NCBI GenBank assembly: GCA_022818135.1
Contig: JAFMSR010000013.1
Location: forward strand, 31,912,274 to 31,976,273
Direction: 5' to 3'
Source: Saxidomus purpurata
Taxonomy: Eukaryota; Mollusca; Bivalvia; Venerida; Veneridae
Length of the DNA: 64,000 nt
The number at the start of each line of letters is the position of its first letter. Position 1 is the stretch's first letter. The notes below the pieces were generated by a model. It was not told the DNA's origin. It saw nothing but the letters and a program-made list of their open reading frames with translations, and ran no database searches. This document shows positions 1 to 11,800 of this stretch, piece after piece. A program made the position numbers and the translations under genes.

Positions 1-911
1 AAGCTTACGATCTAAGCTTTCTTATTATATGCAATTTGATACATTTTATTTCACCACAAACATTTAATCAGTTGTTAAACCTGACATATATCGGGAATTT
101 TACATAGAAGTTACAGTCGGTAACATTTACTCGATATAAATCGATAAAAATAGACGGAAAATAGCCCCGTTTGAAACTGTAAAGTCATAGGACCTTGCGT
201 TACAACAGAGCGGATAGCTTTATTGTTTACATCACGTGAGTTCTAAAAATAAATTATGATTCACTCTCCGTAGACTGGTTTCAAATATTTTATCAGTCAA
301 AATAGACCTTGACCATTTGAAATCGTGCACCACATTAGGGAATAGATTAAAATATTTAACAAATAAAATACAATAAAACAATAAAAAAATATTAAAAATA
401 CTTTTTCTGTAAAACTTTATTGTCAGTGGGTAAAATTATCTTGCATCGAATAATCTTGGAAAAAAATTAAGTCACGTGCCCCTCTATATACAAAAAAAAT
501 CCCATTCCAGACAGTTCGCCGCACTTAAGTGCGGCGACAATAAATATAAACGATTTACGTTGAGTTTATCTATAGGATCTATGTAATTACTTCGGAATAT
601 GATAGCAGTAGGTTAGTCTACATTTGATAACTTTCCAAAAGGTATGCATAGTACGTATCTACGATTTTTTTATTCAGTTATATATAGAGCTACTTATTCA
701 TAAATTTAGAATATTAAACGAAATGAAACGATATAAGATTTAAACAGAAATATCGGGAATATGATAGTAAAAAGATAAATAATTATGCCATTTAATGTGA
801 AGTCTTGAATATGTATATTAATTTCTTTAACATTTATTTATGACTAGATATTGGTATTTGGCCAAGGTAAAGTCAATGTGTATTCTCCTATATGTTCTGA
901 CATGCCCCCGT
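1..911. other. AT-rich noncoding stretch with one perfect palindrome
   Basis: No coding exon is recognisable here. The only notable structure is a perfect 22-bp GC-rich palindrome at 516-537, with arms TCGCCGCACTT and AAGTGCGGCGA, standing in otherwise AT-rich DNA. Similar short GC-rich palindromes recur near 3570 and 3933. Confidence 0.6.
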
Positions 912-984
912 GCAGTATTAGTGCAATGGTAGCGCGTTCGCCTCGGGATCGGAGGGTCCCAGGTTCGATCCTCACCAGTGCCTT
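912..984 (+). mobile_element. tRNA-like sequence, probable SINE head
   Basis: An A-box-like motif (TAGTGCAATGG, 919-929) and a B-box-like motif (GGTTCGATCCT, 962-972) are spaced as in a type 2 Pol III promoter. The T arm and acceptor arm do not pair properly and the base before the anticodon is not T, so this is not a working tRNA. A tRNA-derived SINE head or a decayed tRNA copy fits best. Confidence 0.45.
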
Positions 985-1639
985 AGTAGTAGTTGTAATT
1001 CAAGTTTATGCAAATTTAATTCTAAATGTACAAGTAGGTTTGATATCTTTATTTTTAAGCAAAACATAGTCACTGAATTTCCTTGAAAGACCTTTTCTAG
1101 ATCGATTTTAAATGCAGTATTTAGATACTTATCATTTTAAAGATTATTGTACATCGCCATTTGCAAATATAAAGGCACTAGATAATCTGTCTTTTTAAAC
1201 GTCGTATAACTTTTAAAAAAATCGTCGTGCAACTTCCACTAAATTTATTTTGTACATGGGCTTAAATAATGCTTCATTCCCATTCCATTGACACTGTGTA
1301 CTCAAGTGTTTCCGTCAAGTTTAATGATGCAGTACATCCTCATAATTATCATCAATATGACAAATGTTTTTAAATAACCATACACTGCTTTAAATTATAT
1401 CACTTTTCTTTTGCAAATATATGTTCAGTACTCGTATATCGTAGCATAAAACCGACATTGTATGCACATGCCTTATATAATCTGTAAATATGATTTTTTA
1501 TTTCACGCCTGTATGATTTTAACCAATTGAAAACTTTTGTTTACATCACGTGACGAAACAATACAAACCAGTATTGTACTGTATGATTTGATATGCATTT
1601 ACGGTTTTTTAAGACTATAATAGCATCATCAAAAACCTA

Positions 1640-1850
1640 CAATCCAAGAAAACCATATATTTTTCGTATTGAACTCGAGTCCCAAAAATCCATATTTTTT
1701 CCATATTGGACGGGACAACTCGTACGATTTTTAACCCTTCCGAGTCGTTCTGAGTTACTCCCCTTGTCCACAACTCATTGGACATGGTCGATTTATTTTC
1801 TCACCGGTTTAATCGCATTTTTACACAAGTAAGAAGAAACAAGACGAATT
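1640..1850 (-). repeat. Dispersed repeat related to 45160-45335
   Basis: The reverse complement of about 1745-1850 matches 45165-45245, including the path from 'CTTCTTACTTGTGT' through 'GCGATT' to 'GTCCAATGAGTTGTGGA'. The part at 1680-1745 is the decayed counterpart of the long hairpin at 45232-45335. It is a member of an interspersed family with a hairpin end; no coding is seen. Confidence 0.55.
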
Positions 1851-1984
1851 TTGATGCAAGGCATCAAAGACGCCGCGCATGTTTTGAAGCATGGCTGGGA
1901 GATGGGCACTGGGGCAGGTTTCTATTATAAAATGTGCGTGGTTAACATCAGCGAACCCTTTTTTACTACATAAAATGATCATTA

Positions 1985-2563
1985 CCTCTGTCACGGACCT
2001 ATATACACATTATGTTAATTATGTTATTTGTTTTATTCATCCTTGTAATGATATATGCAAATAAAGAGATTTTAAATGATTTTCTAGTTTCTGTTTTTTA
2101 TTTTCATTCACTCATGGGAATTTTCGTAACTGGAAATGCAGATAAGTTGTGAAACTGTCAAAGAACTTGAACAAAAAATATCGCTAAAATTTATCGAACT
2201 ATTTAAATACAAAAAAAGAAAAGTAATACTTTTTTTCTAATAGAGAACGGACCTATACACATGTGTATATAGGTCCGTGATTGCAATGATTTTGGGTTTT
2301 AATACCGTCTAAGGGAGGTAATCGTTACAACATAAAGTACACACTAAGTTACATCGAACTAATTTGCTTAAAACCTAACCTATCATTCTAAAATTACACA
2401 TATTCAACAAATACATTAATTTTTATCATTTAGAATAATAAAAAGTGTATTTAACATAAAAAACTATTGAATTAAGACTTGTTTCCGGTAATCTCATTTG
2501 TTTTTGGTTGTTTCCGGTAAAAAGTTGTTTTCGGTAATCAGTAATACCGGTCCGTGCCTCTGT
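1985..2563. mobile_element. DNA transposon with CACGGACC termini and 7-bp target duplication
   Basis: The element spans 1992-2556. It starts CACGGACCTATATACACAT and ends GGTCCGTG, so the terminal inverted repeat is at least 8 bp. It is flanked by the exact 7-bp direct repeat CCTCTGT at 1985-1991 and 2557-2563. No transposase is visible, so it is non-autonomous. Inside, at 2247-2279, sits a near-perfect palindrome built from two copies of the same terminus. The palindromes at 43813 and 44067 carry the same termini. The superfamily is not assigned: 7-bp duplications are uncommon. Confidence 0.7.
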
Positions 2564-3569
2564 GTATTTAGCTGTATATCCTTTTTGTTTATGGAACTGA
2601 TTTATAAAAATAAAGTTTTTATTAGTAATTAGCATAATACTAAACCCTTATGTAACTTCCATATTGTTTGTCTATTGTGATAATTAAATACCTCTTTTTT
2701 CACAACATTAATTATTTTCGGATGCTAATTTTACACTGGCTATTTTTAGATACCAAGGAACTGATACACAAAACTATTTATAACCATGGCTCCTCCCACA
2801 ATTTCACTGAATCACAGGTCGGTTAATAGGAAGCAGAGGCAAAAACCTGTGCAAATATAATTTACACCGGGTCTAAATATTGTGAAAAAGAACTATCTGT
2901 AAAACAGATATACCTGCCCCTCCCTCCCTGTAGCTGGTAATGTGGATTTTTCTTTCTTTCTATTCCCGAAGCATAATACACTCCAGCAATATGGCGGAAA
3001 GAGACGAAATCCACATGATTAATTATGCTGTGACGTATACATTTTACAGAACTTCCATTGGCTGATTATTGTTTTTGTTTACAAATGATGGAATGGAATT
3101 CCGTTAGGGCCCTACGTATTGCATAGTTGGGTGAACGGTTTTTCTTTACAGTTTCAATATTAAAGTCTAATATGTAGTAATTAAAATGGGTTTTCATTGA
3201 TTTTTCACGTTGGCGCCATGTATTCTATTATCTGAGTGTTTTAAGATAGCAAAACATCTTCCGAATCTTTTTTTCTGAGCTTTGATGAATCGGGTCGTAA
3301 GGTCCGTAAACAAAGCTATAAAAACCCGTGGTCTACGAGTTTGTGGAAAAGTTATTAAATAATTATTAAATGTGTCCAAAGTTTTGAAATAAGGGAAGGA
3401 GACATGTGTATTTTGTATTGTATTGTTTTTTAATGACTTAATACAATTTAATGATTCATAAAAGTCATTTTTCATACATAGAACATAGTTTAGATTTACA
3501 ATAATAATGTTGGCTGCTCCCTATTCGATTATGCAACCCCATGGTCCAATATTGAAACCTATTCAATAC
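2564..3569. other. Noncoding stretch, nothing assigned
   Basis: Short open frames occur, including a 93-codon minus frame at 3194-3475, but none shows splice sites, a domain or a recognisable family. An ATGGCGGAA context near 2991 resembles a 5' exon or promoter motif but its frame closes after about 24 codons. Confidence 0.4.
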
Positions 3570-3780
3570 TGACGCCGCGATTCATCGCGGCGTCAATGAA
3601 AATCAGCTTTTTCTCGAATTTTACTTCAAAGCTGATATAGATGGATAGAAAATTATCTAACTAAGAAAATGAATACCCACAACGCTATGATTATTTCAAA
3701 AATAACAATTTTACAGTCATTTTTCGATTTTTATGTCTGCTTACAATTAACGTAAAAATAGCCCGGCAGCGACGAGAGAT
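3570..3780 (+). repeat. Repeat with GC-rich hairpin, inverted relative of 44975-45145
   Basis: A hairpin with 12-bp arms (TGACGCCGCGAT / ATCGCGGCGTCA, 3570-3595) is followed by about 180 bp that match the reverse complement of 44975-45145. That segment includes the TTTTCGATTTTTATGTCTGC and AATTAACGTAAAAA stretches. It appears to be one end of a MITE-like family whose terminal hairpin differs between copies. Confidence 0.5.
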
Positions 3781-3932
3781 ACATGTAAGAGGTGAAGGAT
3801 TATTAGTATCTATCACCGGTAAATGCGACGAAAAATGTAGTTTTCCTGTCATTTGTCATTATTTATTATGGTGTGAAATAAAGAGGTCATTTAACAGTGT
3901 TGAGTACAATACTGAATTCAATTGGTAGTTCC

Positions 3933-3967
3933 GGATCACACGAGAGGCGGAGCCTCGAGTGTGATCC
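3933..3967. repeat. Short hairpin
   Basis: Arms GGATCACAC and GTGTGATCC (9 bp perfect, plus an inner GAG/CTC stretch) flank a GC-rich loop. It is likely a remnant of a palindromic MITE end. Confidence 0.5.
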
Positions 3968-4159
3968 TGATCTATGCAGCCAACGAGAAAGATACACACG
4001 CAGATCAACCGACTGTTATAATATACCTTTTATTATATACCTTTTACAGAATATCATATGTTAAATTTTATATGAACGTTAATTTGTGTCATTAATGGCA
4101 AAATCTACATAACGCGCTATTTCGTGTCACGTTTCATATGACGTCGATGACGTCACTTC

Positions 4160-5140
4160 CTTCTTCCGTGTATAAACAAACAACATTAATAAATGTGGCT
4201 ATGACCTTTTCAATCTCGAATTTCCTTTGTAAAAATAGTTTAAATGAATGAATATTCGGTACTGTGGAGGTATATTTGTATTTCGGTATGAAGTACGTTG
4301 CCAATGTAATGATGAAATTAATAATATTTTTATTTTTTTGTGTCCCTTTCTGTTTGTGTACCTAGGGATATTAATCGATAACTTAAATCTGTTATGAACA
4401 TGATTTTGTTTCCAAGATACAGTTGCAAATCGACCAAAATGTTTGAATTGACTGACATTCCCAGAAAAGGTGTTTGACTGTTTCTGGTGCCATCGAACAG
4501 AAGTCACAAAGTTCGGAGCTTACCAATTTGCATTTATAAAGAAAGCTGTTGCTGGGAAATAATTTCATTAGATATTTGTATTGATATTCTCTGAGTTTTG
4601 TGTCAATTGTACATTTCAATGGCGTCGTGAACACAGTTTTCAATTTCATATTTGCTTCATTACTTACAAGCAGTTCTGATTCCCATTTCTCTTTAATTTT
4701 GCTAATGCTATTGTTAATTGCTATTATCTGATTTAAATACAATAGTTTGTTGGTGCTAGTATTCTTTCTCACTTTGTTTATCATGTAATCTGTTGTTATT
4801 GAAGAATTTATTTCTTCTGTTTTTAGCTTTTTTCCATATAATATGTATTGCTTTTGTCAAAGAAATCCCCAGTTGAAACATCATATACTAGTATATTTTG
4901 CAATTGAGCAAAGATTACAAAATCCTTGGTCCTAAAATCAAAAATGTGTTCTATGTATAAATTACCCCTTTCTAGTCATGATTTGTAAAACAAAATATTT
5001 CCATTTTTCAGTTTTATATTTGAGTTGTTCCATAGTATTTACTTTGAGATTTTTTCTATTTCGTGTCTGTAATTGATCGCGGACCAAGATGTTACTATAT
5101 CCGTGAGAAAAGAAAACCTAAAAATGAGGTTATTTGCATC
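4160..5140 (-). mobile_element. Degenerate L1-like LINE, C-terminal part of ORF2
   Basis: The minus strand reads through the zinc-binding tail typical of L1-clade reverse transcriptases: LREYQYKYLMKLFPSNSFLY, then CDFC and HLFWECQ and TFW (4392-4784). Upstream in another frame (about 4900-5100) a tail-like 'WNNSNIK...FYKSW..KG' pattern can be read. Downstream (4160-4330) a frame reads ...LATYFIPKYKYTS...FKLFLQRKFEIEKVIA, again typical of the L1 C-terminus. Frame changes and stops show it is dead. It lies just before the first coding exon of the protease gene, probably in its 5' UTR intron. Confidence 0.75.
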
Positions 5141-5210
5141 TGTTCTATTCATATTACCTTCTTGTGAAGCCAAAATAATTATGTTTCCTTCAACATATAT
5201 TGTAGGTAGG

Positions 5211-5235
5211 TAAGTAGGTAGGTAGGTAGGTAAAG
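5211..5235. repeat. GTAG tetranucleotide microsatellite
   Basis: About six GTAG units with one interruption. It has no evident function. Confidence 0.7.
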
Positions 5236-5347
5236 TGATTAGAGGTGTTGTTACTACTATTGGCTACATCTATGAATACTTTTCTGTCATTACTGTTTTA
5301 TTTCTATTCCAGTTGCTAGATAATGTGGGAAATAGAGACACAAAGTC

Positions 5348-5875
5348 ATGAAAAATCGCACAAAAGTATTAGACATCTTCAAAGGCGGTTTACAGGACTT
5401 TGTAGAACTAGCCGTGAAACAACATCATGAAAAGCTCTTAGGATTGCTGCCAGATTCTAATAACTCGGGATTCACAAGACTTCAGTCATGCTACGAGTGT
5501 ACTCGACGCAATCTAAAGCCAAGACATTCTGAAAATGAATGCCCATCACAAAACCTTTGCATTTGCAAGGTTAGACGAAGGGACAAACGACACTGTCAAA
5601 ATGAAATATGTGATTACATATATGAAGGCATCATTAAAGACCATGTGAAGTTTTCGCCTAATTTGAAGACGACATACATCAGCCAGTGGACACAGAACTA
5701 CTGGGAGATTGCGATGTGTTTCATGCAGCATCGGTCTGAATCTGCTGAAAGCACAGACTTGCTAGATTTGCTTCATCTTGTATCTAATAACAGATTCATT
5801 CTCAAGCAATTTATTACAGATGCATCAGTAGATTCAGAGAAAAAAGAGAGGGAAATCGGAAGCATAGTGGACAAG
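5348..5875 (+). CDS. Exon 1 (first coding): cysteine-rich DZIP3/HEPN-like region
   Basis: This exon encodes residues 1-176. Seven cysteines fall at 48, 51, 65, 71, 73, 83 and 88, a possible metal-binding knot. They are followed by a W-rich motif (WTQNYWEIAMCFMQ, 113-126) and an ESTDLLDLLHLVSNN motif. In bivalve proteins with DZIP3-like HEPN domains the same order of a Cys cluster, 'W..DPWEVAK.FM' and 'D.S.LL.L...' is common. The basic R-x4-6-H motif of catalytic HEPN domains is not seen, so an RNase role is not supported. The exon is preceded by a pyrimidine-rich acceptor (TTCTATTCCAG) and ends at a GT donor, phase 0. Confidence 0.75.
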
Positions 5876-8800
5876 GTATATTAAATATTAAATCTATATT
5901 CCTCTATGATTTTATCAATTTACTGTAAAAAAAAAAGAAAAGCGATTATATTTTATAATGTTTGCGAAAACACCTCATTTCAGTACTACCTGGCTGATAT
6001 GAACTCACTGATGTGACATACATGTTAAACCCATTGATAATGCTGAAAAAGAACCATTTTTAAACTGTTAAATGAAAAGGTAATAATGCGGTTTTTAAAC
6101 AAGAAAAGTTGGTAACAATTAAGCTTATTTACTCTGCAGTCTTAGACATGACAACCTGAATACTAAATGCTTGGAAAATACCCTTATACCGGCAACGTAC
6201 TTTTTCATGTACTCGAATAAGAACTGGGAACAGACGTAGTTTAAAAATCCCAAAGGTACTATGTATTCCAAAGGATAACTTCTTTTTAAAGATAGAATAT
6301 CAAAAGCACGCACCAGTACTAAACAATTAGTTAGTACTGGACTTGGCTACTTCTTAACTAGAGTTAGTTTGAAAACTTGTAGTTAGGCGGAGTGCTCATT
6401 TGATTTCTGAAAAGTATTAAGCATAGGTTCAAGTGGTACATATGTGTCTATTATCAATTTTATTTTTAGGTTATCACGATTTGCCGTAAAGTTAAACAGT
6501 CGGCGGTAAACTGCTCTTCGCAAGATATTGTTAACTTATGTATGTTACTATCGAAGATAAACAACAGGAATGCATGCACAACAATAGGAGAACTTAAAAG
6601 GGTGAATATTTGACCATTTACAAAACTTGCATCCGTAATTGTTTATATAAATCATAATTTAGTGTGCTAAAACATTTTAGAAATTTAACTTTATCAATTC
6701 TCATTCAATGATTAAATCCATATCCATGGAAGAATCAGCTTATTATCTTACAAAAAGCGCCAAATTGATTGTGGAACCAAAGTCCATATTTTCTTTTAAA
6801 GGAGATATTACGCCTTGACCATTCCGCCCCATGTCAAGCAGGACGATACCTTTTCTATCTTGTTTTTAAGTTGATCACAAACTGCTAGGTGTGTGTAATG
6901 TTTGATTGTAGGGTTAACGCACGTTTTTTCGTGTTATAACATCTGCAGAATCCCGAGGGATGGTTGGTGCCCAAGCCCGTTAGGGCGAGGGCACCAACAT
7001 ATCCCGAGGGTTTCTGCAGGTGTTATTACACGAAAAAACGTGCGTTAACGCTATTCTAGCATAAATAACATAAAAATAATTAAAATAAAGATGAAACGCT
7101 CTTACTGGTACGACGTTCAATAATGTGCGGGACAACGTCCGTGTTGTTTACGTCAGATTTATGACGTCACCAGTGGTTTTTAAGCCCGGCACTGTTGACG
7201 CCGTACATGATGTAAGACTTGGGAGACAGGTCCATTGTTTACAACGGCCCTGTACTGCGCATAAATGAAAACGGGTTATAACAGCGCGTGAATCTCCCCG
7301 TTAACACACGTTTTTTCTCCTGTTAAAACACCGGCAAAATGGGCAAAAACAGCACATTTTATGCTAGAATGTCTTAAATACTGACCAGTCATCAAGTTTG
7401 TAATTAAATGATATTATCATTATTCTGCTGTTGTACTATATTGCGTTTATAACTATCTCTGTGCATTTGTTCATACACGATAATCTCATCATTAATCTTT
7501 GCTTTTTATGTCTTTTTGAAGATAGCAAAGAGTCTTAGTGGTAATGGTAACAAAGACTGTCAGACAGAGTCAGGTAGTTTCTTTTACTCCATATTCTTTA
7601 GTTTAACTTATTAGGCAATTTAATGGTGTTATTAGAGTATAGTTTTTCAACAACTAAATCAGCATGCTTAAAATGAATGTTATAAAGTCAGCACCTAATC
7701 GGAAGTCGAAGAAATTGGTATTGCTTCGAGTCACACTAAACCTAATCAAAAGTCTAACCCTATTAATGTGCATTTCAGACTTCGAAGCAAATGTAAATGC
7801 GCCTTCAAATTCACTTTTCATTTCACATCTTATTCCCTCTACAACAATACGATTGTCGATTTTAAATCCTTTTACAGGCTAGCACACTAGCCTTACAAAT
7901 TGAAAATGATATACGTTTCTACATAAATTTCACTTTTAAACAACTAATACAATTAACTTTAAGAATATAAATCTTCTAGGATCGAATCCACGAATTCCGC
8001 TGCACCAAAACATTTTGACACATAACTACTGTAAGTTCTTACCACTTGGCCACATAGAAATGCGGTTTATTTTGGGATAATGGGGCAGAAATGTAAAACG
8101 TAGATCAAGTATTAAAAAAGGGATTTAATCCTAATACTATCCGATGAATTTTAAACACTTGCACAATTATATTGCACTCTTTTGTTGTCACTGTCTCATT
8201 ATCATAAATGAACTGTAGATCAGCAAGTTTACTCTGAACGCGTAATGTGATCACTTACGGTAAATATTGATGGTACGTTGTACACGAAAAATGCCTGCCC
8301 TCACATTAGTGTTGTATGACTTTAATTTCTAAAAGAATTGAAGAGCATTTATAAATAAATACCTTAATTACAGATGTATATTCAGAATGTGTAACCAATG
8401 AACATGCCTCCACTTTAGCAGGTGATGATACAACTTTACAGTTGACAGACGAGAAGCTACGTCAAGCAGTCACCGCCTATATCCAAAGCGCTGACAATGC
8501 TTTGAAATGTAAGGGAAATGAAAATAAACACATACCGTTAGAGATTTTTATTGAACACAAGGTAGATATTTGTGGAAACTCTGAAAAGGAAGGATTTCTT
8601 GAACGCAGTCTTACAACAACAGTATTTGGAGAAAATAAGCCGAAAAAATACATAGTCACAAAAGCAGAAGATGATTACAAAAGAAATGATGGCAGTTCTC
8701 GGTGGGATGAATACGAATGGTTCACTTACAATTGTCTTAAACATTTTTCAGAATCAAACAAAAAAGCTGAAAGTAAATGTGGACATTCTTTATATAGTAA

Positions 8801-11800
8801 ACAAGCTATCAAGTTTTCTAATGTTTATGTTGTCTCAAAAGCATTCGCTAAGCGAGTCCAGTTGCCTTTGAAACTGTTCAGTGAATATGTTCGGAAAAGG
8901 GCCAAAATGGAAAAAGTACGGTGTCTAATTATTTTAGATTTCCGCGACCAAGATGTCTTGAAATTGTTTCAAGATGATGATGATGATGTATTTGAGAAAC
9001 ATACCGTAGTCAAAATAGCCGACGGCAATTTGGAAAGAGTGCAATCGTCCTACATTGTTCTCACACTTCACTCGAAGGCAAAACTTACCATCAGAAAAGA
9101 AAGTTCAGGGGTTATACATAATAGAAGTGGCGCAAAACTGATACAGAAATGCCTTCACAAGTGTAAGAAGAAATTAGGACCAGAAAATATTTCGAAGATT
9201 ACGTTTGAAAACATCCGCTTCGACGATCCATCAACAAAAATCAAGATATCCACTATTCCCAAACTTGAAACATTGATATTAAAGTCATGCAGCTTCACCC
9301 CTGACTTTCCGAGTTCATTGGTATTCGTAGAAGTAGAAGACGAAGAGAGAAGGCTGTCACACTATCTAAATCAACTTAACATCATTTTTCCTACAGCTAT
9401 TAAAAAATGTCAATATTTTGAATACATTAGATCTGCCGGATTAAAGATTGGAAATAATGAATTATGCATCAAACTAAAAAAAAGCTGCATGGAGACCAAT
9501 GCAAAGAACTATTACGGGAAAATATTAATTGAGTGTGACAAAAATCAAATCTTAGAGTTATTGCATTTTGAAACTTTGAAAATACTGGGCAGCACCAGCT
9601 GCGATTTGCACGATTTTGAACAGACCAAACAAGAAGACAGGAAAGCTGTTCTAGCTGGCGTGTGTTATGGACTACGTGAGTCAGATGAGAATTTAGTGCA
9701 CGTGTATGCGGCTGAATTTTACGAGAACAAAGAAAGTACAAAACTAGTGCTAGTTTGTTATATGCGAGAAACCTTTGATGTTGATGAAGAATGTGTTTGG
9801 GGAATTCATCGTGGTTTCACGACATTTACGAAAAGTTACTATCACGTTTGCCCTAAAATGCCACATAAAAAGTTTGACGGCAATGAAATTAGACTAGATG
9901 ATTACTTTGAAAACAGCTACAGAAATATTAACGAAACGATCAATGAACATTCGAAACAGCTTATGGAAGCGCACAGTAATTTAGAGGTCATTGGAATAAA
10001 CCTTGGAGAGGCTGTTATCAAGAAAGATGGGCCTTATATAGCTCTGTATATACGATCAAAATCGTTCGTTCCATACGGAGAAAACCTCTTCCCAACAGAA
10101 CTAACACATCCCACAAACAGAGAAATCAGTTTTAAAACTGTTGTCCGAGAAGACTTCTTTGTCCCTTTACCTGATTCTCTAGCTACTCCTTTGAATGCGT
10201 TAGAAAAGGTTGGATATTTAGCCATGGGATGTAGTATTGGATTTGAAGGAAATACCAGCGGTGCGTCCCTTGGACCTTTTGTAGAATATCAATTGGATGG
10301 TGAAATGAAAAATGGATTTCTGACTGCTTGTCACCTTTTCAGTTTACCGGAGAATGCTGACAATTCAAAAAATATTGGTATAAGGGTTGTTCAGCCAAGT
10401 GAATCTGATGTTTTTATAGATATCAAGCAGCCATTTCAAGAAACAAGCACAAGTAGTGTATGTGGATTCACTATCGCTAATGTATTTGACCAAGAAGTGG
10501 ATGCAAGTCTTGTTAAAATCACAGACCGTGCTCCAGATACAGATCGATTTATTAATTGCCATGAACAAAATATTAGTGATGCAGGTAAGTAAAACACAAT
10601 TTTGATAAGGATTGAATTGGGCTGAAAGATGAAAAAAAAAGTTAAAAGAAAATAGATAATTTCTTTATTTTCCTACCAGTGACAAAATAAAGTTATACAA
10701 TTAAATGTTTTGTAACATAGATAGTTTTAAATGGGACGTATGAATTAAAGACGAAGTTAAATCAAGCAGAGGGCATTGCACCTCGTGGTTTTCTTTTTTT
10801 GTTCTTTACTTTATTTTTACGTAGAAATGCTGAGTGTCTGTATTCAAAGGCAAACCGTTTGCGATACAAATACATATATGATTGGCAATGAAGACGGACC
10901 GTCCGTCACACTTTTATCCGGAGCATAACTATGAAAATATTCAAGAGAATATATTTCAACTTTACCCACAAACAGAGGCGTGACAGAACGTGCAGTGTAC
11001 AATGGCTTTAACTCTAGCTTGTCTTATTTTTTAATTATATCCCTTTATTGAATTTTCTTGTCTTGGCCATGACTCCTTAAGTTCTCACATGGATGAATTC
11101 AAATTGCATACATTCACAGAGGACAAAAGGACACGTGCAATGTTTAAGAACTATAACCATACCTTACTCTATTTTTGAGTTATCTCCCCTTATTGATTTT
11201 TAGCTCACCTGAGCTGGCTCAGGGTGAGCTATTAGGATCGATGATTGTCCGTCGTCCGTCGGACGTCCACATTTAGTTCGTTAACACTCTAGTGGTCACA
11301 TTTTTTCCTCAATTGTCACGAAACTTGGTCAGGATGTTTGTCCCAGTAATTACTCGGACGAGTTCGAATATGGGTCATCTCGGATGAAAAACTAGGTCAC
11401 ATGACCCAAAAATAGAAAAATCTTGTTAAGGCTCTAGAGGCTACTGTTTCAGTCCAAATATCCTGGCAATTTGTCAGAAAGGTTGTTTGGTTGATTTCCA
11501 GCTTAAGTTTTAATATGGGTCACCTGGGGTCAAAAACTAGGTCACACAGCCCAAATATGGAAAAACCTTGTTAACACTCTAGAGGTAACATTTTCAGCCC
11601 AAATATCCTGGAAATTTGTCAGAAAGGTTGTTAAGATGATTTCTAGCTCAAGTTCGAATACGGGTCATCTGGGGTCAAAAACTAGGTCACAGAGCCCAAA
11701 TATGGAAAAACCTTGTTAACACTCTAAATGTTACATTTTCAGCCCAGATATCCTTGAAATTTGTCAGAAAGGTTGTTTTGATGATTTCTAGTTTTAATAA

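Noticed and set aside
3194..3475. Minus-strand 93-codon frame
   Set aside because: Looks protein-like in composition but no family, splice site or supporting context; left uncalled.
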